Assembly: GCA_023663805.1 (NCBI GenBank)
Contig: JAMPGR010000001.1
Span: 328,040-392,039 of the forward strand
Direction of reading: 5' to 3'
Source: Clostridium sp.
GTDB taxonomy: Bacteria; Bacteroidota; Bacteroidia; Bacteroidales; Muribaculaceae
Length of the DNA: 64,000 nt
The translations under genes and the position numbers were made by a program. Of this stretch, positions 17,895 to 27,233 are shown in pieces (within the stretch, counting starts at the first letter, position 1; the number at the start of each line of letters is the position of its first letter). A model generated the notes under the pieces. That model was given only the letters and a program-made list of their open reading frames with translations. It was not told the DNA's origin and did no database searches.

Positions 17895-17933
17895 ACTCCA
17901 AAAAATCGAAATTTTCTGTCGGTTTTTTGGAGT
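17895..17933. repeat. 14-bp inverted repeat at the head of the dcw cluster
   Basis: Arms ACTCCAAAAAATCG (17895-17908) and CGGTTTTTTGGAGT (17920-17933), with one G-T pair and an 11-nt spacer. It ends 1 bp before the -7 box for rsmH. It may terminate uvrC (the following bases are T-rich) or act as an operator; the sequence alone does not decide. Nothing else is visible in the 190-bp uvrC-rsmH gap. Confidence 0.65.
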
Positions 17934-17934
17934 T

Positions 17935-17942
17935 TATTTTTG
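17935..17942 (+). promoter_or_regulatory. -7 box for the dcw cluster
   Basis: TATTTTTG, exact TAnnTTTG, about 70 nt before the rsmH ATG (18013). At the expected -33 position only TTTT (17912-17915) is found. The leader would be about 65 nt. Confidence 0.5.
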
Positions 17943-18012
17943 TAAATAACGCCGAAAAGCAGTAATTTTATACCCGATTTGGAGCAGATTTTCGCCCCAA
18001 GCATAACTAACA

Positions 18013-18939
18013 ATGAACCAGACAGTTTATCATATACCCGCACTCCTGCCCCAAGTAATCGAAGCTCTCGCGATCCGTCCCGGCGGCCGCTATGTCGACG
18101 CGACATACGGCGGCGGAGGCCATTCGCGCGCGATTCTCGACCATCTCGGGCCCGACGGCCGTCTCTTCGCCTTCGACCAGGATATCGACGCGATCGAGCG
18201 CGCTCAGGCAGATCCACGCTTGACGATGATCCACGCCAACTTCCGCTACCTGTCGAACTTCATGCGCTTCTACGGCGTCACATCGCTCGACGGCGTGCTC
18301 GCCGACCTCGGCGTGTCGTTCCACCACTTCGACGACTCATCGCGCGGATTCTCCTTCCGCTTCGCCGAAGGAGATCTCGACATGAGAATGAACCGCTCGA
18401 GCCGTACGACAGCCGCGGACCTGCTGAACGAATCCTCCGAAGAACGTCTCGCCGAGATCTTCCGCACCTACGGCGAACTTAAACAGGCCCCGCGCCTGGC
18501 CGCCGCAATCGTCCGCCGCCGCGCGACGAAACCGTTCGCGGCGACAGCCGACCTGACCGAAGTTGCCGAACCGCTCCTCAACAGGGCACGCGTCAAAAAA
18601 GAGATGGCCCCCCTGTTCCAGGCCCTGAGGATCGAAGTCAACGACGAGATGGGCGCCCTCCGGAGTTTCCTCGAACAGACAACACGCCTGACAGCCCCCG
18701 GCGGACGGCTCGCGATCATCACCTACCACTCGCTCGAAGACCGGATGGTCAAGAACTTCATCCGGACCGGAAACATCTTCGGCCGCGGCGAGACTGACCT
18801 CTTCGGCCGCAGCAACTCACCCTGGCGCCCGCTCGGGTCGAAACCGATCGTCCCCGACGAGGCCGAGATCGAAGCGAACCCCCGCTCGAGAAGCGCAAAA
18901 CTCCGCGTCGCCGAAAAGGTCGCCGAAGAGACGCGATAA
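18013..18939 (+). CDS. rsmH: 16S rRNA (cytosine1402-N4)-methyltransferase RsmH
   Basis: A 308-residue MraW/RsmH protein. The SAM-binding motif YVDATYGGGGHSRAIL lies at about 27-42, the second motif LDGVLADLGVSFHHFD at about 94-109 (family DLGVSS-type), and the C-terminal signature TYHSLEDRMVKNF at about 237-249. It methylates C1402 in the ribosomal P site. It is the first gene of the division/cell-wall cluster. mraZ, which normally precedes it, is absent: the gap to uvrC is only 190 bp. Confidence 0.96.
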   Translation: MNQTVYHIPALLPQVIEALAIRPGGRYVDATYGGGGHSRAILDHLGPDGRLFAFDQDIDAIERAQADPRLTMIHANFRYLSNFMRFYGVTSLDGVLADLGVSFHHFDDSSRGFSFRFAEGDLDMRMNRSSRTTAADLLNESSEERLAEIFRTYGELKQAPRLAAAIVRRRATKPFAATADLTEVAEPLLNRARVKKEMAPLFQALRIEVNDEMGALRSFLEQTTRLTAPGGRLAIITYHSLEDRMVKNFIRTGNIFGRGETDLFGRSNSPWRPLGSKPIVPDEAEIEANPRSRSAKLRVAEKVAEETR

Positions 18940-19016
18940 CCCCCCGGACAACTCAGACCCGACACGCACACACAGACTATATACACCCAGCTCCTCAATC
19001 ACCATCCCCACGGATT

Positions 19017-19382
19017 ATGGCACGAAACACCGAACAAATCGACACCCCGACATCAGGACTCCTGAGCGAAAACTCCTGGCTGAGGCGCACCGCCTTCGGG
19101 CAGGTCATCACGATCGACTTCTTTCTCCGCCACTGGCTGATCGTTCTGTCGGTCGTCGGGCTCGTCATCTTCTATATCTCCGGAAAATATCTTGTCATGA
19201 CGAACATGCGCGAACAGAAACGCCTCGAGCGCCAGCTCGAGATCGTCGAAACCGAACGCATCCGCGAACGCGAACTCTACATGAGCCGAATCCGCGAGTC
19301 GCAACTGACCGAAATGATCGACACGGCCCGCCTCGGCCTGCGCGTCCAGAACAAACCCGCCTACGACCTCGACGCCCGCTGA
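19017..19382 (+). CDS. ftsL: FtsL-like cell division protein
   Basis: A 121-residue bitopic protein with a polar N-terminus, one membrane helix at about 42-61 (WLIVLSVVGLVIFYISGKYL), then a charged heptad-rich periplasmic region (about 65-105, EQKRLERQLEIVETERIRER) consistent with a coiled coil. Its position between rsmH and ftsI, its size and its topology are those of FtsL; sequence conservation in this family is poor, so the name rests on context and topology. FtsL forms the FtsQLB-type complex that activates FtsWI. Confidence 0.82.
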   Translation: MARNTEQIDTPTSGLLSENSWLRRTAFGQVITIDFFLRHWLIVLSVVGLVIFYISGKYLVMTNMREQKRLERQLEIVETERIRERELYMSRIRESQLTEMIDTARLGLRVQNKPAYDLDAR

Positions 19383-19456
19383 AACCGGCAGAAACAAACC
19401 GAACCACCAGTCCCGAAACCCAATTTTCCGCCCACCATCCCCCCCCCCACTGACAA

Positions 19457-21577
19457 ATGAGTCCGAGAAAGAAAACAAAGAAAAACGGCCGCCAGCGGAT
19501 CCTCTTCCGCTACGGCTTCATCATAGCCCTGATGCTCCTGCTCGCAGGCTTCATCGTCTGGGCCCTGATCGACAACACAGTCGTTTCGGCCGAAGCCTGG
19601 AACAAGGCCGCCGACAAGGAGTTGTCGCGCGTCGACACGATCCGTCCCGAACGCGGCGACATCCTCGCCTGCGACGGCAGCATCCTCGCGACGAACATGC
19701 AGCTCTATACGATCCGCGTCGATTTCAACGTCAAAAAATTCAAGACCCGGCGTTTCAAAGCCGCCCTCGACAGCCTGAGCGACTCCCTCGCACGCTACTT
19801 CCCCCGCCGCGACAAACAGGGGTGGAAAAAATATCTCGCCTCCCAGGTCAGAAACGCCGAAGGAGAGCGCTGGAGCTGCTGCCCCCTGGTCGCCCGGGCC
19901 TCCTATTCCGATTTCCAGAAGATCCAGTCGTTCCCCTTCTTCAACATCGGACGAAAGGAATATACCGGCCTTTATAAAGAGCCGACGCTGATCCGCACGA
20001 ACCCCTACGGACGGATGGCCCTGCGAAGCATCGGCCGCGTCGGCGAACAAGTCGACGACCCGACGCGCCGCGGCCGTTCCGGCCTCGAGATGGCCCTCGA
20101 GAAATATCTCTGCGGAACCCCCGGCTTCACGAAAAAGGTAGCGATGACAAGCGGCATCTCCGACTGGGTCGACATCCCCGCCGTCCGCGGCTACGACGTC
20201 ATAACGACAATCGACATAAAGATGCAGGACATCGTCGAAAACGAACTGAACAAGATCCTCGACGAGATCCAGAGCGACTGGGGCCTCTGCGTTCTGATGG
20301 ATGTCAAGACCGGCGACATAAAAGCGATCTCGAACCTCGACCGGACAAAGAAAGGGACATACATCGAGGGTATGAACCGGGCCGTCCAGCAGATCGAACC
20401 CGGCTCGGTCGTGAAGGTTCTCTCGATGATGGTCGCCCTCGACAACGGAATCGTCAGCGTCGACGAACAGATCGACACCCACAGCCCCTGGATCTACCAC
20501 GGACGCCGCCTGAGCGACACCCACGTCAGCGCCTCGAAAACCCCCGAACAGATTATTATCGAATCATCCAACATCGGAATGGCCAAGATTATCACCCGCG
20601 CCTGGGAAAAGAACCCCGGCGAATTCTACTCGGCCATCCGACGGACCGGATTCCTCGACCCGCTGAACACCGGGATCGCCGGCGCCCACCCCGCACGAAT
20701 CGACAGCATCGCGAAAGCAAACGGCGAGGGACAACTGCTTCTGTCCCGCATGGCTTTCGGCTACTCGACGATGATTCCACCGATGCAGACCCTCGCACTT
20801 TATAACGCGATTGCCAACGACGGAAAATTCGTCAGACCGCGTCTCGTGACCGGCATGCGCAACGCCCTGCGCGACACGACCTACGAAGTCCAGTATGTCC
20901 GCGACAGCATCTGCAGCCGCCGAACCGCACGGCTTCTGCGCAAATGGCTCGACGGAGTTGTCAACGACAAACACGGAACCGCCTACAACATGATCCACCG
21001 CGGCAACGTACGACTCGCCGGAAAAACCGGAACATGCAACGTCCATGACACGACGACGATGAGTTACCGCCCCGGCGTATCACGACTGGCCTTCTGCGGA
21101 TTCTTCCCCTCCGACGAACCCCGCTACACCTGCATCGCCGTCGTCAGCCCCCCGCGCCAGAACTTCTTCGGCGCGGCGAGCACCAGCGGACGCGTCATCC
21201 GGAACATCGCCGAAAACTTCTATGCCCGCGGCATGCTCGGCAATATCTCCGACTTCCGCGAGGATGCACGCAACAACACCGCCGCGAAACGACCCGCCCC
21301 AATCCACTTCGCCTCCGCCGACCCCGGCAGGGCCCGCCGGGTCCAGCGCGACCTCGGCGTCAAGGCCGACAGCATCCACCACTTCGACAGTCCGGCATCA
21401 CCCTCCTCGGGGGTCCCGAACGTCGTCGGCTACAATATCCGCGAGGCGATCGCCGTGCTCGAACAGGCCGGATACAACGTCGAATTCTCCGGCGCCGGAT
21501 GTGTCTCCCACCAGAAGCCCGCAGCCGGCGCCAGCGCTCCCCGCGGAAGCCGCGTCGCCCTGAACCTCTCGAGATAA
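19457..21577 (+). CDS. ftsI: Penicillin-binding protein 2/3 (FtsI) with C-terminal PASTA domain
   Basis: A 706-residue class B PBP with a short cytoplasmic tail, one membrane helix (about 20-40), and an N-terminal pedestal domain with RPERGDILACDG (63-74). The transpeptidase motifs are SVVK (317-320), SSN (370-372) and KTG (523-525). A single PASTA domain ends the protein (about 648-706, VPNVVGYNIREAIAVLEQAG). It cross-links septal peptidoglycan with FtsW. It lies between ftsL and murE as usual. Confidence 0.95.
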   Translation: MSPRKKTKKNGRQRILFRYGFIIALMLLLAGFIVWALIDNTVVSAEAWNKAADKELSRVDTIRPERGDILACDGSILATNMQLYTIRVDFNVKKFKTRRFKAALDSLSDSLARYFPRRDKQGWKKYLASQVRNAEGERWSCCPLVARASYSDFQKIQSFPFFNIGRKEYTGLYKEPTLIRTNPYGRMALRSIGRVGEQVDDPTRRGRSGLEMALEKYLCGTPGFTKKVAMTSGISDWVDIPAVRGYDVITTIDIKMQDIVENELNKILDEIQSDWGLCVLMDVKTGDIKAISNLDRTKKGTYIEGMNRAVQQIEPGSVVKVLSMMVALDNGIVSVDEQIDTHSPWIYHGRRLSDTHVSASKTPEQIIIESSNIGMAKIITRAWEKNPGEFYSAIRRTGFLDPLNTGIAGAHPARIDSIAKANGEGQLLLSRMAFGYSTMIPPMQTLALYNAIANDGKFVRPRLVTGMRNALRDTTYEVQYVRDSICSRRTARLLRKWLDGVVNDKHGTAYNMIHRGNVRLAGKTGTCNVHDTTTMSYRPGVSRLAFCGFFPSDEPRYTCIAVVSPPRQNFFGAASTSGRVIRNIAENFYARGMLGNISDFREDARNNTAAKRPAPIHFASADPGRARRVQRDLGVKADSIHHFDSPASPSSGVPNVVGYNIREAIAVLEQAGYNVEFSGAGCVSHQKPAAGASAPRGSRVALNLSR

Positions 21578-21631
21578 CCAAACGAACCGAAACCGAAACA
21601 AAACGATAAAACACCGATATAGTATAGAAAA

Positions 21632-23095
21632 ATGAAGAAACTGTCCTATCTTCTGAAAGCGATCGACCCGGTCGAAACGATCGGGATGTCTGAACGAGAC
21701 ATCGAATCCGTCGAAAGCGACTCCCGCCGGATCAAACCGGGAGCACTATTCGTCGCCGTCCGCGGCGTCAACGTCGACGGCCACAAGTTCATCCCGCTGG
21801 TCACCTCCGCCGGTGCCGCCGCGATCGTCTGCGAGGAATTCCCCGAGAAAATCGACTCGACCGTTACATATATAAAGGTACCGGACAGCGCCGTCGCCCT
21901 CGGACGGCTCGCTTCGCAGTGGTATGACAACCCTTCACGCAAACTGCGCCTGGTCGGCGTTACCGGAACAAACGGAAAAACGACGACAGCGACCCTGATC
22001 TACGAGATGGCCCGCCTGATGGGGTTCAAGGCCGGACTCCTCTCGACCGTCTGCAACTATATCGACGACGAGGCGGTCCCGACAACCCAGACAACCCCCG
22101 ATCCGCTGACACTCAACCGGCTCCTGGCGCGCATGGTCGAAGCAGGATGTGCCGTCGCCGCCATGGAGGTCAGTTCGCACGCCGCCCACCAGCACCGCAT
22201 CGCCGGACTCCGCTTCGCCGGAGGAGTCTTCACGAACCTGACACGCGACCACCTCGACTACCACAAAACCGTCGAGAACTATCTCCGCGCAAAAAAATCG
22301 TTCTTCGACAACCTCCCCGAAGAGGCTTTCGCCCTGACAAACCTCGACGACCGCAACGGACTTGTCATGCTCCAGAACTCACGTGCAAACCACTATACCT
22401 ACTCGATCCGCGAAGTCGCCGACTTCCACGGCCGGATCATCGAAAGCCGCCTCGACGGAACGCTCCTGTCGCTGAACGGCCACGAGGTCGAAGTGCTCTT
22501 CACCGGACGCTACAACGCCTCGAACCTGACGGCCGTCTACGGCGTCTCGCGCCTGCTCGGATGGGAGGATGAACAGGTCCTTGCGGCGATGAGCCGCCTC
22601 GTTCCGGTCGCAGGGCGCTTCCAGACCTTCCGCAGCCGCCCCGAAGCGGGAGTTACCGCCGTCGTCGACTATGCCCACACCCCCGACGCGATCGTCAACG
22701 TCCTGACCGCCATCCGCGGTGTCATGGGCGTCGGCGGACGGATCCTGACCGTCGTCGGCGCCGGAGGGAACCGCGACCACGGCAAGCGCCCGATCATGGC
22801 GCGCGAAGCCGCCTCCCGCAGCGATATGCTCGTCCTGACGAGCGACAACCCCCGCGACGAAGAGCCCCTCGAGATCATCCGCCAGATGGAGGAGGGCCTC
22901 GACCCCGAAGCGCGCCGCAACACCCTCACGATCGCCGACCGCCGCGAAGCGATCCGTACCGCCGTGCGCCTCGCCCGCCCGGGCGATGTCGTCCTCGTCG
23001 CCGGCAAAGGCCACGAAGACTACCAGGAAATCAAAGGTGTCAAACACCATTTCGACGACCGCGAGGTCGTCGCCCAGGCGCTCTCCGAACTCTGA
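21632..23095 (+). CDS. murE: UDP-MurNAc-L-Ala-D-Glu:meso-diaminopimelate ligase MurE
   Basis: A 487-residue Mur ligase. An N-terminal UDP-binding domain ([16 protein letters not shown], about 30-45) precedes the central ATP-binding TGTNGKTTT (111-119) and the C-terminal domain carrying DNPR (405-408), the motif that selects meso-diaminopimelate rather than lysine. The organism therefore should have a DAP-type stem peptide. It lies 54 bp after ftsI and 38 bp before mraY. Confidence 0.97.
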   Translation: MKKLSYLLKAIDPVETIGMSERDIESVESDSRRIKPGALFVAVRGVNVDGHKFIPLVTSAGAAAIVCEEFPEKIDSTVTYIKVPDSAVALGRLASQWYDNPSRKLRLVGVTGTNGKTTTATLIYEMARLMGFKAGLLSTVCNYIDDEAVPTTQTTPDPLTLNRLLARMVEAGCAVAAMEVSSHAAHQHRIAGLRFAGGVFTNLTRDHLDYHKTVENYLRAKKSFFDNLPEEAFALTNLDDRNGLVMLQNSRANHYTYSIREVADFHGRIIESRLDGTLLSLNGHEVEVLFTGRYNASNLTAVYGVSRLLGWEDEQVLAAMSRLVPVAGRFQTFRSRPEAGVTAVVDYAHTPDAIVNVLTAIRGVMGVGGRILTVVGAGGNRDHGKRPIMAREAASRSDMLVLTSDNPRDEEPLEIIRQMEEGLDPEARRNTLTIADRREAIRTAVRLARPGDVVLVAGKGHEDYQEIKGVKHHFDDREVVAQALSEL

Positions 23096-23133
23096 CCCCC
23101 GAAAACGAACGAACAAAAAAACACCGCTAAGAA

Positions 23134-24381
23134 ATGTTCTACTATCTGAGTGAATATCTGCTCGAATCAGGCGTTCCGGGCTCCCGGTTGATGACCTACG
23201 TGACCGTCCGCTCCGGATGCGCCTTCATCCTCTCCCTCTTTGTCGCCCTCTTTCTGGGCCACAAAATAATCGGGATGCTCCAGCGCCACCAGATCGGCGA
23301 AATCGTCCGCGACATGGGGTTCGCCGGAGAAAACCGAAAACGGGGAACCCCGACTATGGGGGGAATAATCATTATCCTGGCGATCGTCATACCCTGTCTG
23401 CTGGTCAGCCGCCTCGGAAACATCTATATGATACTCATGCTCGTCACGACCCTCTGGCTCGGATCGATCGGCTTCCTCGACGACTGGCTGAAAATCAAAC
23501 GCCGCAACAAAGACGGCCTCGGCGGATGGTACAAGATCGCCGGACAGGCCGTGCTCGGCGTCGTCGTCGGCATGACGATGTGGCTCAGCCCCGACATCGT
23601 AATCCGCCAGAACTACGAGATCGAGAACATCCCCGGTCAGGAAATCGAGGTAGAATACCGCGCCGACGATGTAAAGACCGCCGAGACGACGATCCCCTTC
23701 ATCAAAAACCACAACTTCAACTACAGCTGGCTGACCGCCTGGGCCGGAAAATACGCGACCGTCGGCGGATGGCTCCTCTTCGTCCTCGTCAGCATAATCG
23801 TCATCACCGGAACATCGAACGGCGCGAACCTGAACGACGGAATGGACGGGATGTGCACCGGCGTCTCGGCCATCATCGGCGTCGCCCTGGCAATCATGGC
23901 ATATCTGAGCGCAAACATAATCTACGCCTCATACCTGAACATCATGTATATCCCCGGAAGCGAGGAACTCGTTGTCTTCATCGCCGCCTTCATCGGCGCC
24001 CTGACCGGATTCCTCTGGTACAACACCGCCCCGGCCCAGGTCTTCATGGGGGACACCGGCTCGCTGACAATCGGCGGAATCATCGCCGTCTTCTCGCTGC
24101 TGATCCACAAAGAACTCCTCCTGCCGCTGCTCTGCGGGATCTTCTTCGTCGAGGCCCTCAGTGTGATTATCCAGACCCGCTACTTCCGCTGGTCAGGCGG
24201 CGGACGCGTCTTCAAATGCACCCCAATCCACGACCACTTCCGCAAACCGGGCGACGGCTCGATCCGCGCCCTGATCCAGCGCCCCTACACCGTCCTCGAC
24301 GAACCGAAGATCGTCACCCGCTTCTGGATCATCGGCATCCTCCTTGCCGCCCTGACCTTCGTTACACTAAAAATTCGCTGA
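23134..24381 (+). CDS. mraY: Phospho-MurNAc-pentapeptide translocase MraY
   Basis: A 415-residue polytopic membrane enzyme, longer than E. coli MraY (360). Signature regions include GTPTMGGIIII (about 71-81), GFLDDWLKIKRRNKDGL (about 112-128), NGANLNDGMDGM and the MGDTGSL aspartates, and the terminal HDHFRK stretch. The extra length is a periplasmic insertion around 145-190 (ENIPGQEIEVEYRADD) that I believe is common in Bacteroidetes. It makes lipid I from UDP-MurNAc-pentapeptide and undecaprenyl phosphate. Confidence 0.96.
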   Translation: MFYYLSEYLLESGVPGSRLMTYVTVRSGCAFILSLFVALFLGHKIIGMLQRHQIGEIVRDMGFAGENRKRGTPTMGGIIIILAIVIPCLLVSRLGNIYMILMLVTTLWLGSIGFLDDWLKIKRRNKDGLGGWYKIAGQAVLGVVVGMTMWLSPDIVIRQNYEIENIPGQEIEVEYRADDVKTAETTIPFIKNHNFNYSWLTAWAGKYATVGGWLLFVLVSIIVITGTSNGANLNDGMDGMCTGVSAIIGVALAIMAYLSANIIYASYLNIMYIPGSEELVVFIAAFIGALTGFLWYNTAPAQVFMGDTGSLTIGGIIAVFSLLIHKELLLPLLCGIFFVEALSVIIQTRYFRWSGGGRVFKCTPIHDHFRKPGDGSIRALIQRPYTVLDEPKIVTRFWIIGILLAALTFVTLKIR

Positions 24382-24387
24382 CAGACA

Positions 24388-25806
24388 ATGACAACCGAAA
24401 ACAATAACACTAACAATAACAATACAACCCCAACAGAGAACCGCCGCCGCCGCATCGTCGTCCTCGGCGGAGGAGAAAGCGGCGTCGGCGCCGCAATCCT
24501 CGCCAAAGACAAAGGTTTCGACATCTTCGTCAGCGACAGCGCCGCGATCCCCGAACGATACAAGGAGACACTCGAGCGCGAGCAGATTCCCTGGGAGGAA
24601 GGGGGACACACCCCCTCCCTGATCCTCAACGCCGACGAAGTCGTCAAAAGCCCCGGAATCCCCCCGACCGCCCCGCTCGTCGTCCGTCTCCGGGAGCAGG
24701 GAACCCCGATCATCTCCGAAATCGAATTCGCCGGAAGGTTCACCGACGCGAAGATGGTCTGCATAACCGGAAGCAACGGAAAGACAACGACGACCCTGCT
24801 GACCTACCATATCCTCCGACAGGCCGGCATCGACGCCGGCCTCGCCGGGAATGTCGGCCACAGCCTCGCCGCGCAGGTTGCCCGCGACCCCCACGACGTC
24901 TATGTCATCGAACTCTCGAGTTTCCAGCTCGAGAACATGTATCGCTTCAAGGCAAACATCGCCGTCATCCTGAACATCACCCCCGACCATCTCGACCGCT
25001 ACGACTACAAGATGGAGAACTACGTCAACGCGAAGTTCCGCATACTCCGCAACCAGACCCCCGAAGACGCCTTCATCTACTGGCAGGACGACCCCGTCAT
25101 CCGCCGCCAGATCGAACAGATCGAAGTCGAGGCGCGCCAGTTCCCCTTCGCCGTCGAACAAGAAGGATCGACCGCCGCATACCTGACCGACAACGAAACC
25201 GAAATCCGGGTCAACACCCCCGGCGAACAGTTCGAAATGGCCCGCGCCGAACTCTCGCTCAGCGGCCTCCACAACCTCTACAACTCCCTGGCCGCCGCCC
25301 TCTCGGCCTGTCTGCTCCATATCGGAAAAGAGGATATCCGCCGCTCGCTCAGCGACTTCCGAGGCGTCGAACACCGCCTCGAATATGTCGCGACGATCGA
25401 CGGCGTGCGCTGGATCAACGACTCGAAGGCGACGAACGTAAACTCCTGCTGGTATGCGCTCGAGAGCATGCCCGCCGGACGCCATACGGTCCTGATCCTC
25501 GGCGGAAAAGACAAGGGCAACGACTACTCCGAAATCGCCCCGCTGGTCGGCGAAAAGGTCAAGACGATCGTCTGTATGGGGAAAGACAACACCCCGATCC
25601 TCGACTTCTTCCGCGGCAAAATCGCCGACATCCGCGACACCCACACCCTGGCCGACTGTATCGCCGCCTGCCGCGCCGCCGCCGACGACGGCGATACAGT
25701 CCTGCTCTCCCCCTGCTGCGCCAGCTTCGACCTCTTCAACAGTTACGAAGATCGCGGCCGGCAGTTCAAAAAAGCGGTCCGCAACCTGCTCCCCCCGACA
25801 GATTAA
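24388..25806 (+). CDS. murD: UDP-MurNAc-L-alanine:D-glutamate ligase MurD
   Basis: A 472-residue Mur ligase starting 6 bp after mraY. The N-terminus has RIVVLGGGESGVGAAILA (about 18-35), the ATP loop is TGSNGKTTTT (about 128-137), and the central domain contains the LNITPDHLDR signature. The C-terminal domain carries WINDSKATNVNS and LILGGKDKGNDY. The first 17 residues form an Asn/Thr-rich tail not needed for catalysis. It adds D-Glu to UDP-MurNAc-L-Ala. Confidence 0.96.
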   Translation: MTTENNNTNNNNTTPTENRRRRIVVLGGGESGVGAAILAKDKGFDIFVSDSAAIPERYKETLEREQIPWEEGGHTPSLILNADEVVKSPGIPPTAPLVVRLREQGTPIISEIEFAGRFTDAKMVCITGSNGKTTTTLLTYHILRQAGIDAGLAGNVGHSLAAQVARDPHDVYVIELSSFQLENMYRFKANIAVILNITPDHLDRYDYKMENYVNAKFRILRNQTPEDAFIYWQDDPVIRRQIEQIEVEARQFPFAVEQEGSTAAYLTDNETEIRVNTPGEQFEMARAELSLSGLHNLYNSLAAALSACLLHIGKEDIRRSLSDFRGVEHRLEYVATIDGVRWINDSKATNVNSCWYALESMPAGRHTVLILGGKDKGNDYSEIAPLVGEKVKTIVCMGKDNTPILDFFRGKIADIRDTHTLADCIAACRAAADDGDTVLLSPCCASFDLFNSYEDRGRQFKKAVRNLLPPTD

Positions 25807-25833
25807 CCCCGAAGAAAAACTCTCTATAACAAA

Positions 25834-27225
25834 ATGAACCCCCAGAACCCGACGACAACCGAACTCGAAACGACAGCGCAGGCCGCTCCGACCCTTAGCG
25901 AACGCGCCGCAGCGATCACCCCCCGAATGAAAGGGGACCGGTCGCTGTGGGGCATCTACCTGCTGCTGATCATCGTCTCTCTGGTCGAACTCTACAGCGC
26001 CTCCTCCCAGGAGGTCTCGGCCGAGAGCAGCTTCGGCGTATACTCCCCGATCATCCGCCACGGCGTACAGCTCTTCCTCGGATTCCTGATCATCCTCTTC
26101 ATCCAGTCGAGAAGTTACGTAAACTTTATCCTCTGGGGTCCACTGATCGCGATCGGCAGTTTCCTGATGATGCTCGCCGTGCTGAAATACGGCGAGGATA
26201 TCAACGGCGCAAAACGAAGCCTCGACCTCTATTTCATAACCGTCTACCCCTCGGAGTTCATCAAACTCTCGGCCGCGATCATGATCGCCCTGATCATGGC
26301 CTGGACCCACTCGAAGAAGAACAACGAGAAACTGAAGAACCTCGGCGTGTGGCTCTCGGCCGGAGTCGCCGTCATCTTCGGCGGTGTGCTCTTCACCCAG
26401 GGTCTGACCAACACAATCCTTCTGATGGGCATCAGTTTCGCCATGATGATTATCGGCGGCGTCGGTTTCAAACAGCTTGTCAAGGTGCTCTGTGTCTATC
26501 TTCTGGTTGCGCTTTTTCTCGGCGGAATCGGAATAATATGGAGCAAATCGACCGCCCCGGCCAAGACCGAACAGACCGGACAGGCCGCATTGACCGACGA
26601 CGACGACGAACAGACAAAATCCGAAGCCGGACTGTTTGACCGCTTCGAGACTTGGATCGCACGCCTCGAGCGCTTCGCCCAGAAAGACTCGATCCCGAAA
26701 TATGAGCAGCGCGTGACAGACAAAAACCGCCAGGAGATGTATGGCTACATGGCCCAGGCCCACGGCGGCCTGACCGGCGTACTCCCCGGCAACTCCCGCG
26801 AGACCGCCCGCCTGCCGCTCGCCTTCTCCGACTATATCTACTCGATCATCGTCGAAGAATGGGGGCTCGCCGGCGGTGTCTTCGTCATGATTCTCTATCT
26901 CTGGCTCCTCGCACGCGCCAGTTCAATCGCCTCGCGGTGTAACCAGCGTTTCGCCGCGCTGCTCGTCATCGGTATGGCCGTCATGATCGTCCTCCAGGCG
27001 CTGTTCCATATGGCGATCGTGACAGGCGTGTTCCCCGTCTCCGGACAGCCCCTTCCGCTGATCTCGAAAGGGGGAACATCGATACTCGTCACCTCGATCG
27101 CCTTCGGCATCATGCTTAGCGTCAGCCGCTTCGGTCTGAAAACCGAACGACGCCAGGATGCATCCGAAGAAAGCGAACTACTCCCCGAATCGATGCGTTC
27201 GGAAAACCCCAACATGCTTGTCTGA
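25834..27225 (+). CDS. ftsW: Septal peptidoglycan glycosyltransferase FtsW (SEDS family)
   Basis: A 463-residue polytopic SEDS protein. The membrane helices begin near residue 38; YPSEFIKLSAAIMIAL and the C-terminal TGVFPVSGQPLPLISKGGTS block (about 395-414) are hallmark SEDS motifs. A hydrophilic charged loop of about 60-70 residues (about 240-310, with DDDDEQTKSEAG) is unusually long and would sit between helices. It polymerises lipid II with FtsI at the septum. Flanked by murD and murG at 27 and 8 bp. Confidence 0.94.
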   Translation: MNPQNPTTTELETTAQAAPTLSERAAAITPRMKGDRSLWGIYLLLIIVSLVELYSASSQEVSAESSFGVYSPIIRHGVQLFLGFLIILFIQSRSYVNFILWGPLIAIGSFLMMLAVLKYGEDINGAKRSLDLYFITVYPSEFIKLSAAIMIALIMAWTHSKKNNEKLKNLGVWLSAGVAVIFGGVLFTQGLTNTILLMGISFAMMIIGGVGFKQLVKVLCVYLLVALFLGGIGIIWSKSTAPAKTEQTGQAALTDDDDEQTKSEAGLFDRFETWIARLERFAQKDSIPKYEQRVTDKNRQEMYGYMAQAHGGLTGVLPGNSRETARLPLAFSDYIYSIIVEEWGLAGGVFVMILYLWLLARASSIASRCNQRFAALLVIGMAVMIVLQALFHMAIVTGVFPVSGQPLPLISKGGTSILVTSIAFGIMLSVSRFGLKTERRQDASEESELLPESMRSENPNMLV

Positions 27226-27233
27226 CAAAAACA

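Noticed and set aside
22380..22385. CACGTG core as a second parS site
   Set aside because: Inside murE with flanks that do not match the 16-bp consensus; chance occurrence in a GC-rich gene.
24367..26763. Minus-strand open frame of 798 codons
   Set aside because: Antisense to murD and ftsW; low-complexity Asp/Glu/Val-rich shadow.
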